From Ramlibacter henchirensis (GTDB lineage Bacteria > Pseudomonadota > Gammaproteobacteria > Burkholderiales > Burkholderiaceae_C): 64,000 nt of DNA. Where the stretch lies: positions 322,533-386,532 of the forward strand of contig NZ_SMLM01000004.1 of the NCBI RefSeq assembly GCF_004682015.1. Direction: 5' to 3'. The position numbers were made by a program, and so were the translations under genes. Shown piece after piece: positions 17,158 to 26,533 of this stretch; position 1 is the stretch's first letter, and every line of letters begins with the position of its first letter. Under the pieces are notes generated by a model. That model did no database searches. It was not told the origin of the DNA and worked only from the letters and a program-made list of their open reading frames with translations.

Positions 17158-17817
17158 ATGGCGCTCCAAGATCCCCGCGCCGGCCCGGGTGCCGGCGAGA
17201 ACGTCCTGCCGGCCGGTTCCCTCTCTTCCGGCCCCCTGCGAGACCGACTCGAATTCCTGCGAGGATTCCTGCGCCACCCGGCCCAAGTCGGCTCGGTCGT
17301 GCCGAGCTCGCACCGCCTCGAGCAGCGGCTGGTCCGCAGCGCCGCGATCGCGCAGGCGCGCACCGTGGTCGAACTCGGCCCCGGCACCGGCGGCACCACG
17401 GCAGCCATGCTGCAGGCCATGCCGGCCACCGCGCGGCTGCTGGCGGTGGAGCTCGATCCGAATTTCCACCAGCACCTGCAGCAGCAACTGGACGATCCCC
17501 GCCTGCTGCTGGAACTGGGCAGCGCCGAACGCCTGGCGGATTTCCTCGCGGCGCGGCGGCTGCCCGCTCCCGACGCGATCGTGTCGGGCATCCCGTTCTC
17601 GACGATGCCGCCGGAAGTGTCCGACCGCATCGCCGCCGTCATCGCGCAGGTGCTGCGGCCGGGCGGCCGTTTCGTCGCCTATCAGGTGCGCGCGCATGTG
17701 GCGGACTATGCCTCCCGGTACCTCGGCGCGCCCGACAAGCGCTGGGAGGTCGTGAACATCCCGCCGGTGCGGGTGTTCACCTGGGTCAAGCCGGGCGATC
17801 CTTCGCAGGCCGCCTGA
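17158..17817 (+). CDS. SAM-dependent methyltransferase, phospholipid N-methyltransferase (PmtA)-like
   Basis: This 219-residue class I methyltransferase has motif I VELGPGTGGTT and the later SGIPFSTMPPEV segment typical of the PmtA/COG3963 group. These enzymes methylate phosphatidylethanolamine towards phosphatidylcholine. The early LRGFLRHPAQVGSVVPSS motif, just before motif I, is also characteristic of this group. It lacks membrane helices, as PmtA does. The enzyme may instead act on rRNA or another lipid. Its 3' end overlaps the convergent DUF2889 gene by 32 bases. Confidence 0.75.
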   Translation: MALQDPRAGPGAGENVLPAGSLSSGPLRDRLEFLRGFLRHPAQVGSVVPSSHRLEQRLVRSAAIAQARTVVELGPGTGGTTAAMLQAMPATARLLAVELDPNFHQHLQQQLDDPRLLLELGSAERLADFLAARRLPAPDAIVSGIPFSTMPPEVSDRIAAVIAQVLRPGGRFVAYQVRAHVADYASRYLGAPDKRWEVVNIPPVRVFTWVKPGDPSQAA

Positions 17818-18379
17818 GCGGCCGGCCGAAGAACTGCGGGTAATAGCGCAGCGTCACGGCCCCCGTCGTGTCCCACGCGATGCAGCGGCCCAGGTGGTAG
17901 GGCGGCTCGGTGTTGTGCTGCGGCCCGATGCCCGCTTCGCGCCGCTCGCGCTCGCGCCACGGGAACACAGTCTGGTAGGCGGCCGTGGCCATGTTGAAGA
18001 GCAGCTCGCGCAGGTGCGTGCAGCCGCGCACGCCGCCCAGCGCCTTCTCGATCGCCTGGCGCCATCCCGGGCCGAGCCGCACGCCGACCATCTGCTGCAT
18101 CGGGTCCTTGCCCTGCTGGCATTCACCGAACGGCGTGCTGTCCATCGAGACTGCGATCGCCCGGATCACCATGTCCTCGTCGACCGTGAGGCGGATGCGC
18201 ATGTGGTGGATGGGCGAGCCCGGCGGCATTTCGCGGCCGTCCGAGCGATCGAACGAATAGGTCTTGACGTCCGCAAGCTCGCCTTCGATGTCCCACAGGC
18301 CGTCTTCGCGCAGGAACCCGTGGTAAGTCACGGACCGGGTGTGCAGGTGCCGCCGCGCGGCAGGCTCGGGCAGGGGCAT
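17786..18379 (-). CDS. DUF2889 domain-containing protein
   Basis: This 197-residue protein matches DUF2889, a family of unknown function. It contains the typical TRSVTYHGFLREDGLWDIEGEL opening and MRIRLTVDEDMVIRA, and a conserved GCTHLRELLF with a Cys-His pair near the middle. ATG 18379 is chosen because the conserved domain begins there; an in-frame ATG further up overlaps the neighbouring gene. It is two bases from the stop of the XRE-type gene at 18382, so the two are co-transcribed. The 3' end overlaps the convergent methyltransferase gene. Confidence 0.8.
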   Translation of the reverse strand: MPLPEPAARRHLHTRSVTYHGFLREDGLWDIEGELADVKTYSFDRSDGREMPPGSPIHHMRIRLTVDEDMVIRAIAVSMDSTPFGECQQGKDPMQQMVGVRLGPGWRQAIEKALGGVRGCTHLRELLFNMATAAYQTVFPWRERERREAGIGPQHNTEPPYHLGRCIAWDTTGAVTLRYYPQFFGRPLRRPAKDRPA

Positions 18380-18381
18380 GC

Positions 18382-18816
18382 TCAGGCGGCGAGCCGGGCC
18401 ATGGCCTCGCGCTTGCCCATCTTGCGCAGGGCGGAGATGGCTTCGAGCTGCCGCGCGCGCGGGCGCGTCTTGCCGCTTTCCCACTTGTAGACGGACAGCG
18501 CCGAGACGCCGAGGATCTTGGCAACGGAAGCGGCGGACAGACCGAGGCGCTTGCGCTGCGCCGCCAGGCCCTTCGCGGAAAACCGCAGCTGCGGCCCCTC
18601 GTCGTCCTCACGCGCCTGCGCCGGCGCCGCCGAACGGCCGCCGCCGCGCGCCTGCCGGCGAACCTGCTGCTCCAGCGCCTGCAGGCGGCGCTTGAGCTGG
18701 GCGATCTGGCCCCGGTACTGCGCCACGGATTTCTTCAGCTGCTGCAGCTCGCCGCGCTGTTCCTTGCGCGCGATGCGGGCGATTTCCTGCTTGAGGACGG
18801 TGCCGATATTGGGCAT
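18382..18816 (-). CDS. Coiled-coil protein with C-terminal XRE-type helix-turn-helix
   Basis: This 144-residue protein has an N-terminal basic helical coiled coil (residues about 15-60, rich in Lys, Gln and Leu), an Arg/Gly/Ala-rich hinge, and a C-terminal HTH. The HTH includes LSAASVAKILGVSALSVYKWESGKTRP, the recognition region of the XRE/Cro family. This HTH-last arrangement is unlike classical repressors and suggests an oligomeric DNA-binding or nucleoid-like role. ATG 18816 is preferred to 18933, whose extra 39 residues have no coiled-coil character. It is followed by the DUF2889 gene. Confidence 0.72.
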   Translation of the reverse strand: MPNIGTVLKQEIARIARKEQRGELQQLKKSVAQYRGQIAQLKRRLQALEQQVRRQARGGGRSAAPAQAREDDEGPQLRFSAKGLAAQRKRLGLSAASVAKILGVSALSVYKWESGKTRPRARQLEAISALRKMGKREAMARLAA

Positions 18817-19011
18817 TTGGTTCCTATACCTCGGTTGTCCGCGCACCACGGTCTCGAGCCGTTTTTTCGCTGCGGGCTGTTCCGCTCCCTGGGACCGCAT
18901 CTTAGCGGTGGGCGCATTCCTGGAACTTTGCACTACGCAAACCGGGGCAGGAAGCTGGTTCGATACATCCTTTTAGAGCATCGGCTACGCAAGAAAGCCG
19001 CGCCGGGCGCC

Positions 19012-19278
19012 TTAGTTGGCCGGCCGCACCGGCCGGGTCACCGCCTTGGGATCGAAGTAGCCGTGGTGCAGGTGGCGAAGGAACCGGCTGGTCCAGCCTT
19101 CCAGCGGATAGAAGGCCGCGGCGGCCGGCGAGCGAACCGAGATGCAGCAGCCGTCCGGCAGCACCGACGCGGCGAAGCCGGTCGCGTCACGGCCCTGCAC
19201 GAGCACCAACTGCCGCAGCAGTTGCGTCTCGAGCTGCGACAGGTTCAGTAGCGACTGACCACTTTGCGGCGATTGCAT
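19012..19278 (-). CDS. Hypothetical small protein
   Basis: This 88-residue protein has no family I recognise. It is soluble, with an N-terminal Gln/Leu-rich helix (LLNLSQLETQLLRQLVLVQ) and a C-terminal basic part (RFLRHLHHGYFDPKAV). ATG 19278 is preferred since GGAGG lies five bases upstream; another in-frame ATG at 19290 is possible. It lies alone between the XRE-type gene and dedA, with no sign of an operon. Confidence 0.5.
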   Translation of the reverse strand: MQSPQSGQSLLNLSQLETQLLRQLVLVQGRDATGFAASVLPDGCCISVRSPAAAAFYPLEGWTSRFLRHLHHGYFDPKAVTRPVRPAN

Positions 19279-19391
19279 TCCGGCCTCCATCCCGGTTCGG
19301 CGGCGTTCGATGGTAGGCCGCGACTGGGCAGTCGCAAACGTGATTTCGATGACAGCCGGGCGATGGTTTTCCCCACTTGGAAATCATTGGT

Positions 19392-20015
19392 TCAACGCGG
19401 GCTGCGCGAGCGCCGCCGCCACCACACGGCCGCCGCGGCAGCGATCACCGCCGCCGCAAGCGCCGGCAGCAGCCAGCCTTGCCAATGCTGCAGCGCCGCC
19501 ACGATCTCCTCCCAGCGCCCGCCGACGTAGCGCACGCCCCAGACCAGCAGCGGCAGTTCGACCACCGCCGCGGCCCCGTCGAACACGAACAGGTGGCGGT
19601 AGGGGATCTTCATCGAACCGGCCGCGAACAACAGCGCCGTGCGCAGCCCCGGGACGAAGCGCACCACGAAGATGAAGCCCGGCCCCCAGCGCTGCACCGC
19701 GCGCTCCATGGACTGCAGGCGCGCGGCGGGCAGCGCCCGAGACGCGAGTTTGTGGCGCAGCAACTGCGTGCCGAAGCGGCGTCCCCAGTGGAAGATCAGC
19801 CCGTCGGCGCACAGAACGCCGCACCACGCCACCGCGACCAGCGGCACCGGCTCCATCACGCCGCGCAGCGTCAGCGCGGCCGCCACCAGCAGCAGGATGT
19901 CTTCGTTCACCGGCAGGCCGAACCCGCTGCCCAGCAGCAATCCGAACAGCAGCAGGTAAGCCGGCCAGCCCTGAAGGGTCTGCAGCATGGCCAGCATCGA
20001 TTCCATGAAGCCCAT
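19392..20015 (-). CDS. DedA family membrane protein
   Basis: This protein of about 207 residues belongs to the DedA/VTT family of undecaprenyl-phosphate or lipid-linked transporters in the inner membrane. It has five or so hydrophobic helices. The family's acidic and arginine landmarks are visible: GLPVNEDILLL in the first half and the VRFVPGLRTALLFAAGSM signature in the second. ATG 20015 is chosen because GGTGATC, a 7-base match to the anti-Shine-Dalgarno, lies eight bases upstream; GTG 20027 and ATG 20006 are alternatives. The C-terminus is Arg-rich. Confidence 0.85.
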   Translation of the reverse strand: MGFMESMLAMLQTLQGWPAYLLLFGLLLGSGFGLPVNEDILLLVAAALTLRGVMEPVPLVAVAWCGVLCADGLIFHWGRRFGTQLLRHKLASRALPAARLQSMERAVQRWGPGFIFVVRFVPGLRTALLFAAGSMKIPYRHLFVFDGAAAVVELPLLVWGVRYVGGRWEEIVAALQHWQGWLLPALAAAVIAAAAAVWWRRRSRSPR

Positions 20016-20203
20016 GTTTGCGATCACCCGGCCCGGGCGGGCCGATCCTCACTTGGCGCCGCGCACGTCGAAGCGATCGATCGTTTCAGTTGCCGGAACA
20101 ATCCATCCCGTTCTTGCGCCTTCATTTCCGCCGCTAGCGTACCTACATTCAGACCCATGGGACGGCACCAGCCGACCGCCGCATTCACAAAGGAAACTCC
20201 ACC

Positions 20204-21010
20204 ATGGCCCGCATGCCCACCCTCTTCGTCTCGCACGGCGCGCCGACGTTCGCGATCGAGCCGCACCTGGCCGGCCCGCTGCTGCGCCGCCTGGGCGAAC
20301 AATTGCCGCGCCCGCGCGCCATCCTCGTGTTCTCGCCGCACTGGATGACGTCCGACGTGCGCGTGACCACCACCGCCTCGCCGGACACCATCCACGATTT
20401 CGGCGGTTTCCCGGCCGAGCTCTACCGCATCCAGTACCCGGCCCCCGGTGCACCCGACGTGGCCGCCCGCGCGCTCGAAATGCTGCGTGCCGACGGCTGG
20501 TCCGCCAGCGCCGACGAGCATCGCGGACTGGACCACGGCGCGTGGGTGCCGGTGCGCCATCTCTTTCCCGGCGCCGATGTTCCCGTGCTGCAGGTGTCGA
20601 TGCCGCGTACCCTCGATGCCGAGGGCGCCGTGCGCCTGGGCCGCACGCTCGCGCCGCTGGCCGACGAGGGGGTGCTCATCCTGGGCTCCGGCAGCATCAC
20701 GCACAACCTCTACGAGTTCCGCCAGGACATCGGCGCGGCCGGTGGCGCCTACGCAAACGAGTTCGTCGACTGGGCGCGCGACGCGGTACGCCGCCACGAC
20801 GAAAAGGCGCTGGTGCACTACCTCGACATCGCGCCGCATGCCCAGCGCGCGCATCCCACGCCCGACCACTACCTGCCGCTGCCCTTCGCCTTCGGCGCCG
20901 CCACTGCCGGTGCTCCGGTGCAGGTCATCGACGGCGGCATGACGTACGGGGTGCTGGCGATGGACGCCTACGTGTTCGGCGCACTGCCGCAGGGAGCCGC
21001 ACCTGCCTGA
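20204..21010 (+). CDS. Class III extradiol ring-cleavage dioxygenase (DODA/YgiD-type)
   Basis: This 268-residue enzyme is in the LigB/DODA superfamily that cleaves catechols next to the hydroxyl pair using non-haem iron or zinc. The motif FVSHGAPTFA near the N-terminus supplies a metal-binding His. FSPHWMTSD and LDHGAWVPVRHLFP supply further His residues, and GSGSITHNL follows. It resembles the 4,5-DOPA dioxygenase-like YgiD. The natural substrate is not determined. The gene has its own ATG 20204 after a 176-base non-coding stretch. Confidence 0.85.
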   Translation: MARMPTLFVSHGAPTFAIEPHLAGPLLRRLGEQLPRPRAILVFSPHWMTSDVRVTTTASPDTIHDFGGFPAELYRIQYPAPGAPDVAARALEMLRADGWSASADEHRGLDHGAWVPVRHLFPGADVPVLQVSMPRTLDAEGAVRLGRTLAPLADEGVLILGSGSITHNLYEFRQDIGAAGGAYANEFVDWARDAVRRHDEKALVHYLDIAPHAQRAHPTPDHYLPLPFAFGAATAGAPVQVIDGGMTYGVLAMDAYVFGALPQGAAPA

Positions 21011-21181
21011 CGCGCTGGCCGGCTGGTCGAGCGCCTGCGGGCCCGCTGAGCACCGCAACGCGACGGCAGCTCGCGCCCGCCCGGGGGAAGCGCGGATGTA
21101 GCTCTTGCCTTACACACGCAAAGGCTGGGCTTGCCTATCGTCGGGCATGCCCCAACGCACCCCGCCCCGGAGAGCCGCGCC

Positions 21182-22444
21182 GTGAGCGCGACGTTCTGGA
21201 TCATCGCGCTCGCGGTCCTCTCGACCGTGCTGGCCCTGGCGCTCTGGTCGTCGCGGCGCCATCGCAACCCGCACCTGAAGCTCGAAACCGACGGCGCGAT
21301 CGAGGAGATGCTGCCGTCCCTCGCCGGCATTTCGTTCGGCACGCCGACCCCGGGCAACGCAGTCACGCTGCTGCGAAACGGGCACTACTTCGACGTGCTG
21401 ATCGAGCGCATGGGCCAGGCGCGCGAGACGGTCCATTTCGAGACGTTCCTGTGGAAGGAAGGCGAACTGGGCCGCCGCATGTCGCACGCCCTCGCGGAGC
21501 GTGCGCGCGCGGGCCTCAGGGTGCGGGTGCTGCTGGATGCGACCGGCGGCCGCCTCCTCGGCGACGAGGAACGCCGCGTGATGAAGGAGGCCGGCGTGAA
21601 CCTGCACTTCTTCCATCGCAGGAGCATCTACAACCTCGGCGTCATGGCCGACCGCGACCACCGCAAGATCGTGGTGCTCGACGGCCGCGAGGCCTTCGTC
21701 GGCGGCCACTGCGTCACGGATGACTGGCTGGGCGACGGCGAGGACCACAAGCACTTCGCGGACCTGAGCCTGCACGTGCGCGGCCCGATCGTGCACACCA
21801 TCCAGTCGGCGTTCAGCGAGAACTGGACCGGCGAGACCGGCGAGCTGTTCGTGGGCGACGATGTGTTCCCGCCGCTGGAGCCCGCGGGCGACGTGGTGAT
21901 GCACGCCGCCTCCGCCAAGCCGGAGAACTCCGCGCCCGCGGTGAAGATCCTGCACCACGCCGTGCTGTGCATGGCGCGCGAGCGCCTCTGGATCCAGAAC
22001 CCCTATTTCATCCCGGAGGAGGAAGCGATCGACGCGCTCGGCCAGGCCGTCAAGCGCGGGGTCGACGTCCGCGTGCTGATGCCCTCGACCGAAGGCACGG
22101 ACAACCCGCTGGTGCAGCACGTGGCCCACCGCAACTTCGAGAAGCTGCTGCGGTGCGGCGTGCGCCTGTTCGAGTACCCGCACACGCTGCTGCACCAGAA
22201 GGCGATGACGATCGACGGCAAGTGGTGCGCGGTGGGCTCGACGAACTTCGACGACCGCTCCTTCGACACCAACGACGAGATCACGCTCGGCCTGCTTCAT
22301 CCGCCGCTGGCGCGCGAGCTCGATGCGCTGTTCGAGCGCTATGCCGCGCGCGCGAACGAGATCCAGCTCGAGGACTGGCAGCGGCGCAGCATCGGGCACA
22401 AGCTGCTGGACAACGCCGTGTACCTGCTCAACGAGGTGTTCTGA
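21182..22444 (+). CDS. Phospholipase D/cardiolipin synthase family protein
   Basis: This 420-residue membrane-anchored protein has one N-terminal helix (FWIIALAVLSTVLALALW) and two HKD motifs: H-R-K-I-V-V-L-D in the first half and LHQKAMTIDGKWCAVGS in the second. Each HKD supplies His, Lys and Asp for phosphatidyl transfer. It is therefore a cardiolipin synthase or related phosphatidyltransferase. GTG 21182, with CGGAGAG upstream, gives the membrane anchor; a TTG at 21131 is in frame but has no ribosome-binding site. It ends three bases before the convergent MFS gene. Confidence 0.85.
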   Translation: MSATFWIIALAVLSTVLALALWSSRRHRNPHLKLETDGAIEEMLPSLAGISFGTPTPGNAVTLLRNGHYFDVLIERMGQARETVHFETFLWKEGELGRRMSHALAERARAGLRVRVLLDATGGRLLGDEERRVMKEAGVNLHFFHRRSIYNLGVMADRDHRKIVVLDGREAFVGGHCVTDDWLGDGEDHKHFADLSLHVRGPIVHTIQSAFSENWTGETGELFVGDDVFPPLEPAGDVVMHAASAKPENSAPAVKILHHAVLCMARERLWIQNPYFIPEEEAIDALGQAVKRGVDVRVLMPSTEGTDNPLVQHVAHRNFEKLLRCGVRLFEYPHTLLHQKAMTIDGKWCAVGSTNFDDRSFDTNDEITLGLLHPPLARELDALFERYAARANEIQLEDWQRRSIGHKLLDNAVYLLNEVF

Positions 22445-22447
22445 CGC

Positions 22448-23689
22448 TCAGGCGCCGCGCCGCAGCAGCGGCCGCATCATCCAGAGGCCCGCGAGCGGGC
22501 CGAGCGCGAGCCAGGGCAGCACCTGCGCCAGCGGCCGAGCCTGGGCCGCGGCGACGAACAGCTCGATGCTGACCACCGAGATCGCGAAGCCGATGCAGTT
22601 GGTGAAGGTCAGGACGCTGCCCACGGCCGCCGGCGGCGCGTTCTGTCCGGTCAGCGCGGAGAACTGCGGCGAGTCGCCCGCCACCGTCGCGCCCCACAGC
22701 AGCAGCCACGCGACGAACAGCGGCAACGGCGCCACCAGCATCAGCGGCGCGATCAGGCAGCACGCTGCGCTCGTGCCGAGCTGGGTTTCCGCGATCCACG
22801 CGCTGCCCCAGCGGCGCACGACAAGTCCGCCGCCCACGCATCCGACGAAGCCGGCGGCGATGGCCCAGAAAGACAGCGCGCTGATGGAGCCCGTGTCCGC
22901 GATCCGCGTCGCGGCGATCGCAGGCACCAGCACGATGAAGGCGTAGAGCTCCCACATGTGGCCGAAGTAGCCGAACACCGAGGCGCGCAGGCGGCGATCG
23001 CTCCAGATCGCGCCGAGCGCACGCGGCGTGATGCGCGGGCCCGCAGGCGCCGGACGGTCGGGCACCAGCAGCGCGGTCGCGATGCCGCCGAGCGTCGCCA
23101 GCACCGATACGGCCAGCACCACCGCCTGCCAGGGCACCTGCCCTTGCGCGCCAAGGGAGGCGAGCGCGCGCAGGCCGTGCGGCAGCGCCGTCCCGAGCAC
23201 CAGTGCGCCGATCAACACGCCGAGCACGGCGCCCAGCCGCTGGCGGAACCACGCGGCCGCGATCTTCATGCCCACGGGGTAGACACCCGCGAGCAGGAAG
23301 CCCACGACGAAGCGCAGCGCCACCAGCACGGGCAAGCTGCCCGCCGCGAGCAGCATGGCCGCATTGGCGACGGCGCCCAGCAACGAACAAGCGAGGAAGA
23401 CCCGGGTGGGCGGAAAGCGGTCCGCCACCATCGCTAGCGCGAACACCAGCGTGCCGGCCACGAACCCGAGCTGCACGGACGAAGACAGCGTGCCCACCGC
23501 GGCAGCCGGCAGGCCCCAGGCCGCCTGCAGGTCCGGCATCACGGCATTGACGGCGAACCACAGCGAAGTGCCGGCGAACTGCGAGAGCACGATCACCGGC
23601 AGGATGCGTGGCGGCGGCTCGACCTCGGCCGTGGCCTGCGCGTCCTGCCGCGCGGACCTTGCCTCGAACGCGGACCGGCCGCCGGTCAT
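22448..23689 (-). CDS. Major facilitator superfamily transporter
   Basis: This 413-residue protein has about 12 membrane helices. It starts with a polar lead rich in Arg and Ala before the first helix (PVIVLSQFAGTSLWFAV). The loop 2-3 region ALAMVADRFPPTRVF is a variant of the MFS signature. The general resemblance is to the CynX/NimT-like or sugar-efflux groups, but the substrate cannot be called. The start overlaps the last base of the histidine-phosphatase stop codon, so both are probably expressed from one transcript. Confidence 0.85.
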   Translation of the reverse strand: MTGGRSAFEARSARQDAQATAEVEPPPRILPVIVLSQFAGTSLWFAVNAVMPDLQAAWGLPAAAVGTLSSSVQLGFVAGTLVFALAMVADRFPPTRVFLACSLLGAVANAAMLLAAGSLPVLVALRFVVGFLLAGVYPVGMKIAAAWFRQRLGAVLGVLIGALVLGTALPHGLRALASLGAQGQVPWQAVVLAVSVLATLGGIATALLVPDRPAPAGPRITPRALGAIWSDRRLRASVFGYFGHMWELYAFIVLVPAIAATRIADTGSISALSFWAIAAGFVGCVGGGLVVRRWGSAWIAETQLGTSAACCLIAPLMLVAPLPLFVAWLLLWGATVAGDSPQFSALTGQNAPPAAVGSVLTFTNCIGFAISVVSIELFVAAAQARPLAQVLPWLALGPLAGLWMMRPLLRRGA

Positions 23690-24249
23690 CAGGGCTGCAG
23701 GTTGGCCACGACGCGGAACGGGCCTTTCGCCGTCGGCTCCACCACCACGCCTTCGGCCGACATCGCGCCGTGATCGGTGAGCCCGGTGATGTTCACCTGG
23801 TGCGTCACGACCACCAGCACGCCCGGCCCCTTCCACTCGCGCAGGATGCGGCGCGCGCGCTCGGTCTGCGCGCTGCGATCGTCCGCAGCCCGGCCGAAGA
23901 AGGAATTGAATGCCGGCTCATCGCGCACGCGATCGCCGAAGGCCAGCCGCGCCGTCTCGCGCGTGCGGCACCACTGCGAGGACAGCACCGCGCCGATTGC
24001 GACGCCTCGCTGCCGGAACTGCTCGCCGAGGCGGCGCGACTCGGCGCGGCCCTGTTCGTTCAGGTTGCGCTGCGTGCTGCAGTCGTCGAGCCGGAAGTTC
24101 TGCGGATCCCCCACGCCCGGCGCCGTGGCGTGGCGGAACAGCACGATGGCGCCGGGTTTGGCGAGTTCCGTCCACGCGTCCGCGGCCAAGCTGGCCATCG
24201 CGACGAAGCACAGCCAGGTGGCGAACAGCAGGCGGGCAAGCGGGCGCAT
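23689..24249 (-). CDS. Histidine phosphatase family protein, exported
   Basis: This 186-residue protein has a signal peptide (residues 1-22) and the RHG-like motif LFRHATAPG, with R39 and H40 as catalytic residues of the branch-1 histidine phosphatase superfamily. CRTRETARLAFG and VVVTHQVNITGLT supply the other His-Arg residues. It should hydrolyse phosphate esters in the periplasm. The stop overlaps the ATG of the MFS gene by one base. The promoter region is shared with mipA, which diverges. Confidence 0.85.
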   Translation of the reverse strand: MRPLARLLFATWLCFVAMASLAADAWTELAKPGAIVLFRHATAPGVGDPQNFRLDDCSTQRNLNEQGRAESRRLGEQFRQRGVAIGAVLSSQWCRTRETARLAFGDRVRDEPAFNSFFGRAADDRSAQTERARRILREWKGPGVLVVVTHQVNITGLTDHGAMSAEGVVVEPTAKGPFRVVANLQP

Positions 24250-24400
24250 GGCCGCACCATAGCAAGAGCCGCGAGCGCGTGCAGCCTGAGCACGCTGAAC
24301 AGGTCGGGGCCTGCCCGTTCTGGATGCGTTTTTCATGCAAGGGCTCCCCTGCCGCGCGAAATGCGCTAGAAACATCGGTTTTTTGCTCAGCCACTCCCGC

Positions 24401-25249
24401 ATGAACCTCGCCACTTCACGACACCCGCCGATTCGAAGCACCGCCGCACTTGCCTGCCTGGCCTTCATCGGCGTCGCGCACGCGCAGGAGGCGTCGTCTC
24501 CGCGTTCGCTCTGGGAGATCGGCGGCGTGGCGGTGGGCGCCTGGCAGCAGGCTTATCCCGGCTCCGACCAGCAGGTGCGGCGCGGGATTGCCCTTCCCTT
24601 CCTGGTGTACCGCGGCCGCTTCCTGCGGGCGGACAACGAAGGCGTCGGCGTGCGGCCGGTGCGCACGCCCCGCTACGAGTTCGACATCAGCGCGGCGTTC
24701 GCCTTCGGTTCCGATGCCGACCAGGACCCGGCGAGGCGCGGCATGCCGAACCTGGGCACGCTGGTGGAGTTCGGCCCGCGATTGAAGTGGCACCTGGGCG
24801 GCACGCCGCAGGGCGGCCGCTGGCGGCTGGATCTGCCCTTGCGAGGCGTATTCGACCTCAGCGACAGCCTCGAGTACCGGGGCGCCGTGTTCCAGCCCGG
24901 CATCGTGTGGTCGCAGCGGCCCGCACCCGGCTGGAGCGTCGCGACCAGCCTGAGCGCGGTGATCTCCGACCAGCGCCTTGCACGCACCTTCTACGAGGTG
25001 GCGCCGCAGTTCGCCACTCCCACGCGGCCGGCTTACCAGGCGGATGGCGGCCTGCTCGCGTGGCGGCTGGGCGCGTCGATCTCGCGCGACTTCGGCCGCG
25101 ACTGGACCGTCTTCGCTTTCGGGCGGATCGACACCGTCGCGGGCGCCGCCAACCGGTCGAGCCCGCTGGTGCGCCAGACGACCGGCAGCACCGTCGGCAT
25201 CGGTGTGTCGTACACGTGGCTGCGTTCCAGCGAGCCGGCGGTCGACTAG
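24401..25249 (+). CDS. MipA/OmpV family outer-membrane protein
   Basis: This 282-residue protein has a signal peptide (residues about 1-28, ending in AHA) and a beta-barrel pattern with alternating aromatic strands. The opening WEIGGVAVGAWQQAYPGSDQQ is characteristic of MipA/OmpV, a scaffolding or porin-like family linked to the MltA murein hydrolase. The last residues form a typical terminal strand before a short tail. ATG 24401 gives the signal peptide; an upstream in-frame start does not. It is divergent from the histidine phosphatase gene. Confidence 0.85.
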   Translation: MNLATSRHPPIRSTAALACLAFIGVAHAQEASSPRSLWEIGGVAVGAWQQAYPGSDQQVRRGIALPFLVYRGRFLRADNEGVGVRPVRTPRYEFDISAAFAFGSDADQDPARRGMPNLGTLVEFGPRLKWHLGGTPQGGRWRLDLPLRGVFDLSDSLEYRGAVFQPGIVWSQRPAPGWSVATSLSAVISDQRLARTFYEVAPQFATPTRPAYQADGGLLAWRLGASISRDFGRDWTVFAFGRIDTVAGAANRSSPLVRQTTGSTVGIGVSYTWLRSSEPAVD

Positions 25250-25363
25250 CTCAGCAGCGTTACGGCTGGGTTACCGCTGTTGCATGCGTTGGTTGAAATC
25301 GGCCGGATGCTCAACGAAGCTGAGCCATTCGTGCGATCGCCTGCTACAGAGGGGAGCCGGAAC

Positions 25364-25570
25364 GTGAAGAAAAAACGAACCATCGCGCCGCCCACATCCC
25401 AGGAACCGGCCCGCCCGCCCAGCGGCCTGGTTCGCGGCCTGCTGGCCCGCCTGCGGCGGCGCCAGATCAGCGAATTGCCACCCGCCGGCCAGCGTAGCGG
25501 CGAAGGCACCGAAAGCCTGGCGCCGTACCTCGAGCAGGGCCGCATCAGCCGTCCGGCGCCGCTGGAGTGA
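25364..25570 (+). CDS. Hypothetical small basic protein
   Basis: This 68-residue reading frame starts with GTG 25364, seven bases after GGGGAG, and has a basic N-terminus (KKKRT), a Pro-rich part and an Arg-rich helix (GLLARLRRRQISEL). No family is recognised. In a high-GC genome such a short frame may be fortuitous; only the ribosome-binding site and a composition that seems coding support it. Confidence 0.4.
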   Translation: MKKKRTIAPPTSQEPARPPSGLVRGLLARLRRRQISELPPAGQRSGEGTESLAPYLEQGRISRPAPLE

Positions 25571-25784
25571 CGCCGGCAGAGCGGCCCGATTTGCGCATCG
25601 CCTTGTAATTTTCTCGACGCAGCCGCTGCGACCTGCGGATGCCCAGCCATCCGTGCGCCGGGCGGTGCGCGACCGTGCCCCCGCCGGCATGGCCGGGTTG
25701 GCCTTTGCACTCTGTTGCCACGCGCGCCGCGGCGGCTTGCCAGCATCGCGCTTCTCTTTCCAGCGAACCCAAGGACAAGCACAC

Positions 25785-26456
25785 ATGCAAGCCAATCTCC
25801 CCCGAATCGCCGCGTACGTAGCAGGTGGTCTGCTCCTGGCTCGCCTGCTCAGGCGCGAGCGCTCGCCCCTGGATGAAGTCGATATCGAGTTGCGCGAGTC
25901 CGCCCGCGAGCTGCCCCTGGCCAGCATCGCGCTGGCCGCGGTGGGCTTCGTCGCCGGCGGCGTCTTCCTGACGAACCAGATGCGCGGACGCACGTCGGGC
26001 GCGTCGACCGTCGAGGAATCGATCGACCTGAACGTGCCGGTGAGCACCGCGTACAACCAGTGGACGCAGTTCGAGCAGTTCCCGCGGTTCATGACCAGCG
26101 TCGAACAGGTCAAGCAGGTCGACGACACGCACCTGCACTGGCGCGCCGTGGTGGCCGGCAAGGTCAAGGAGTGGGACGCCGAGATCACCGAGCAGATCCC
26201 CGACGAGCGCATTGCCTGGCGCAGCACGGACGGCGTGACGAATGCGGGCGTCGTCACTTTCCACAAGATCGCCGACAACCGCACCCGGGTGATGCTGCAG
26301 ATGGACTACCAGCCCGAGACGGCGGCCGAGAAGGTCGGCGACGCGCTCGGCGGCGTCAAGCTCACCACCAAGGGCAACCTGAAGCGCTTCAAGCAGCTGG
26401 TGGAAGAGCGCGGGCAGGAAACCGGGGCCTGGCGCGGCACGGTCACGCAGCACTGA
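25785..26456 (+). CDS. SRPBCC family (cyclase/dehydrase-like) membrane-anchored protein
   Basis: This 223-residue protein has two N-terminal hydrophobic helices (residues about 8-22 and 48-60) followed by a START/SRPBCC domain. That domain begins near ESIDLNVPVSTAYNQWTQFEQFPRFM and contains the typical hydrophobic ligand cavity strands. These proteins bind lipid or polyketide ligands; in proteobacteria the membrane-anchored form is often annotated cyclase/dehydrase and is associated with stress genes. AAGGACAAGC precedes ATG 25785. Confidence 0.82.
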   Translation: MQANLPRIAAYVAGGLLLARLLRRERSPLDEVDIELRESARELPLASIALAAVGFVAGGVFLTNQMRGRTSGASTVEESIDLNVPVSTAYNQWTQFEQFPRFMTSVEQVKQVDDTHLHWRAVVAGKVKEWDAEITEQIPDERIAWRSTDGVTNAGVVTFHKIADNRTRVMLQMDYQPETAAEKVGDALGGVKLTTKGNLKRFKQLVEERGQETGAWRGTVTQH

Positions 26457-26533
26457 GCGCACCGCGCGGCCTCTCGTCGCGGCGAAGGGGTATTCGCCAT
26501 GCCCCATACTCGCGCCCTTTGGCGGGAGGCCCG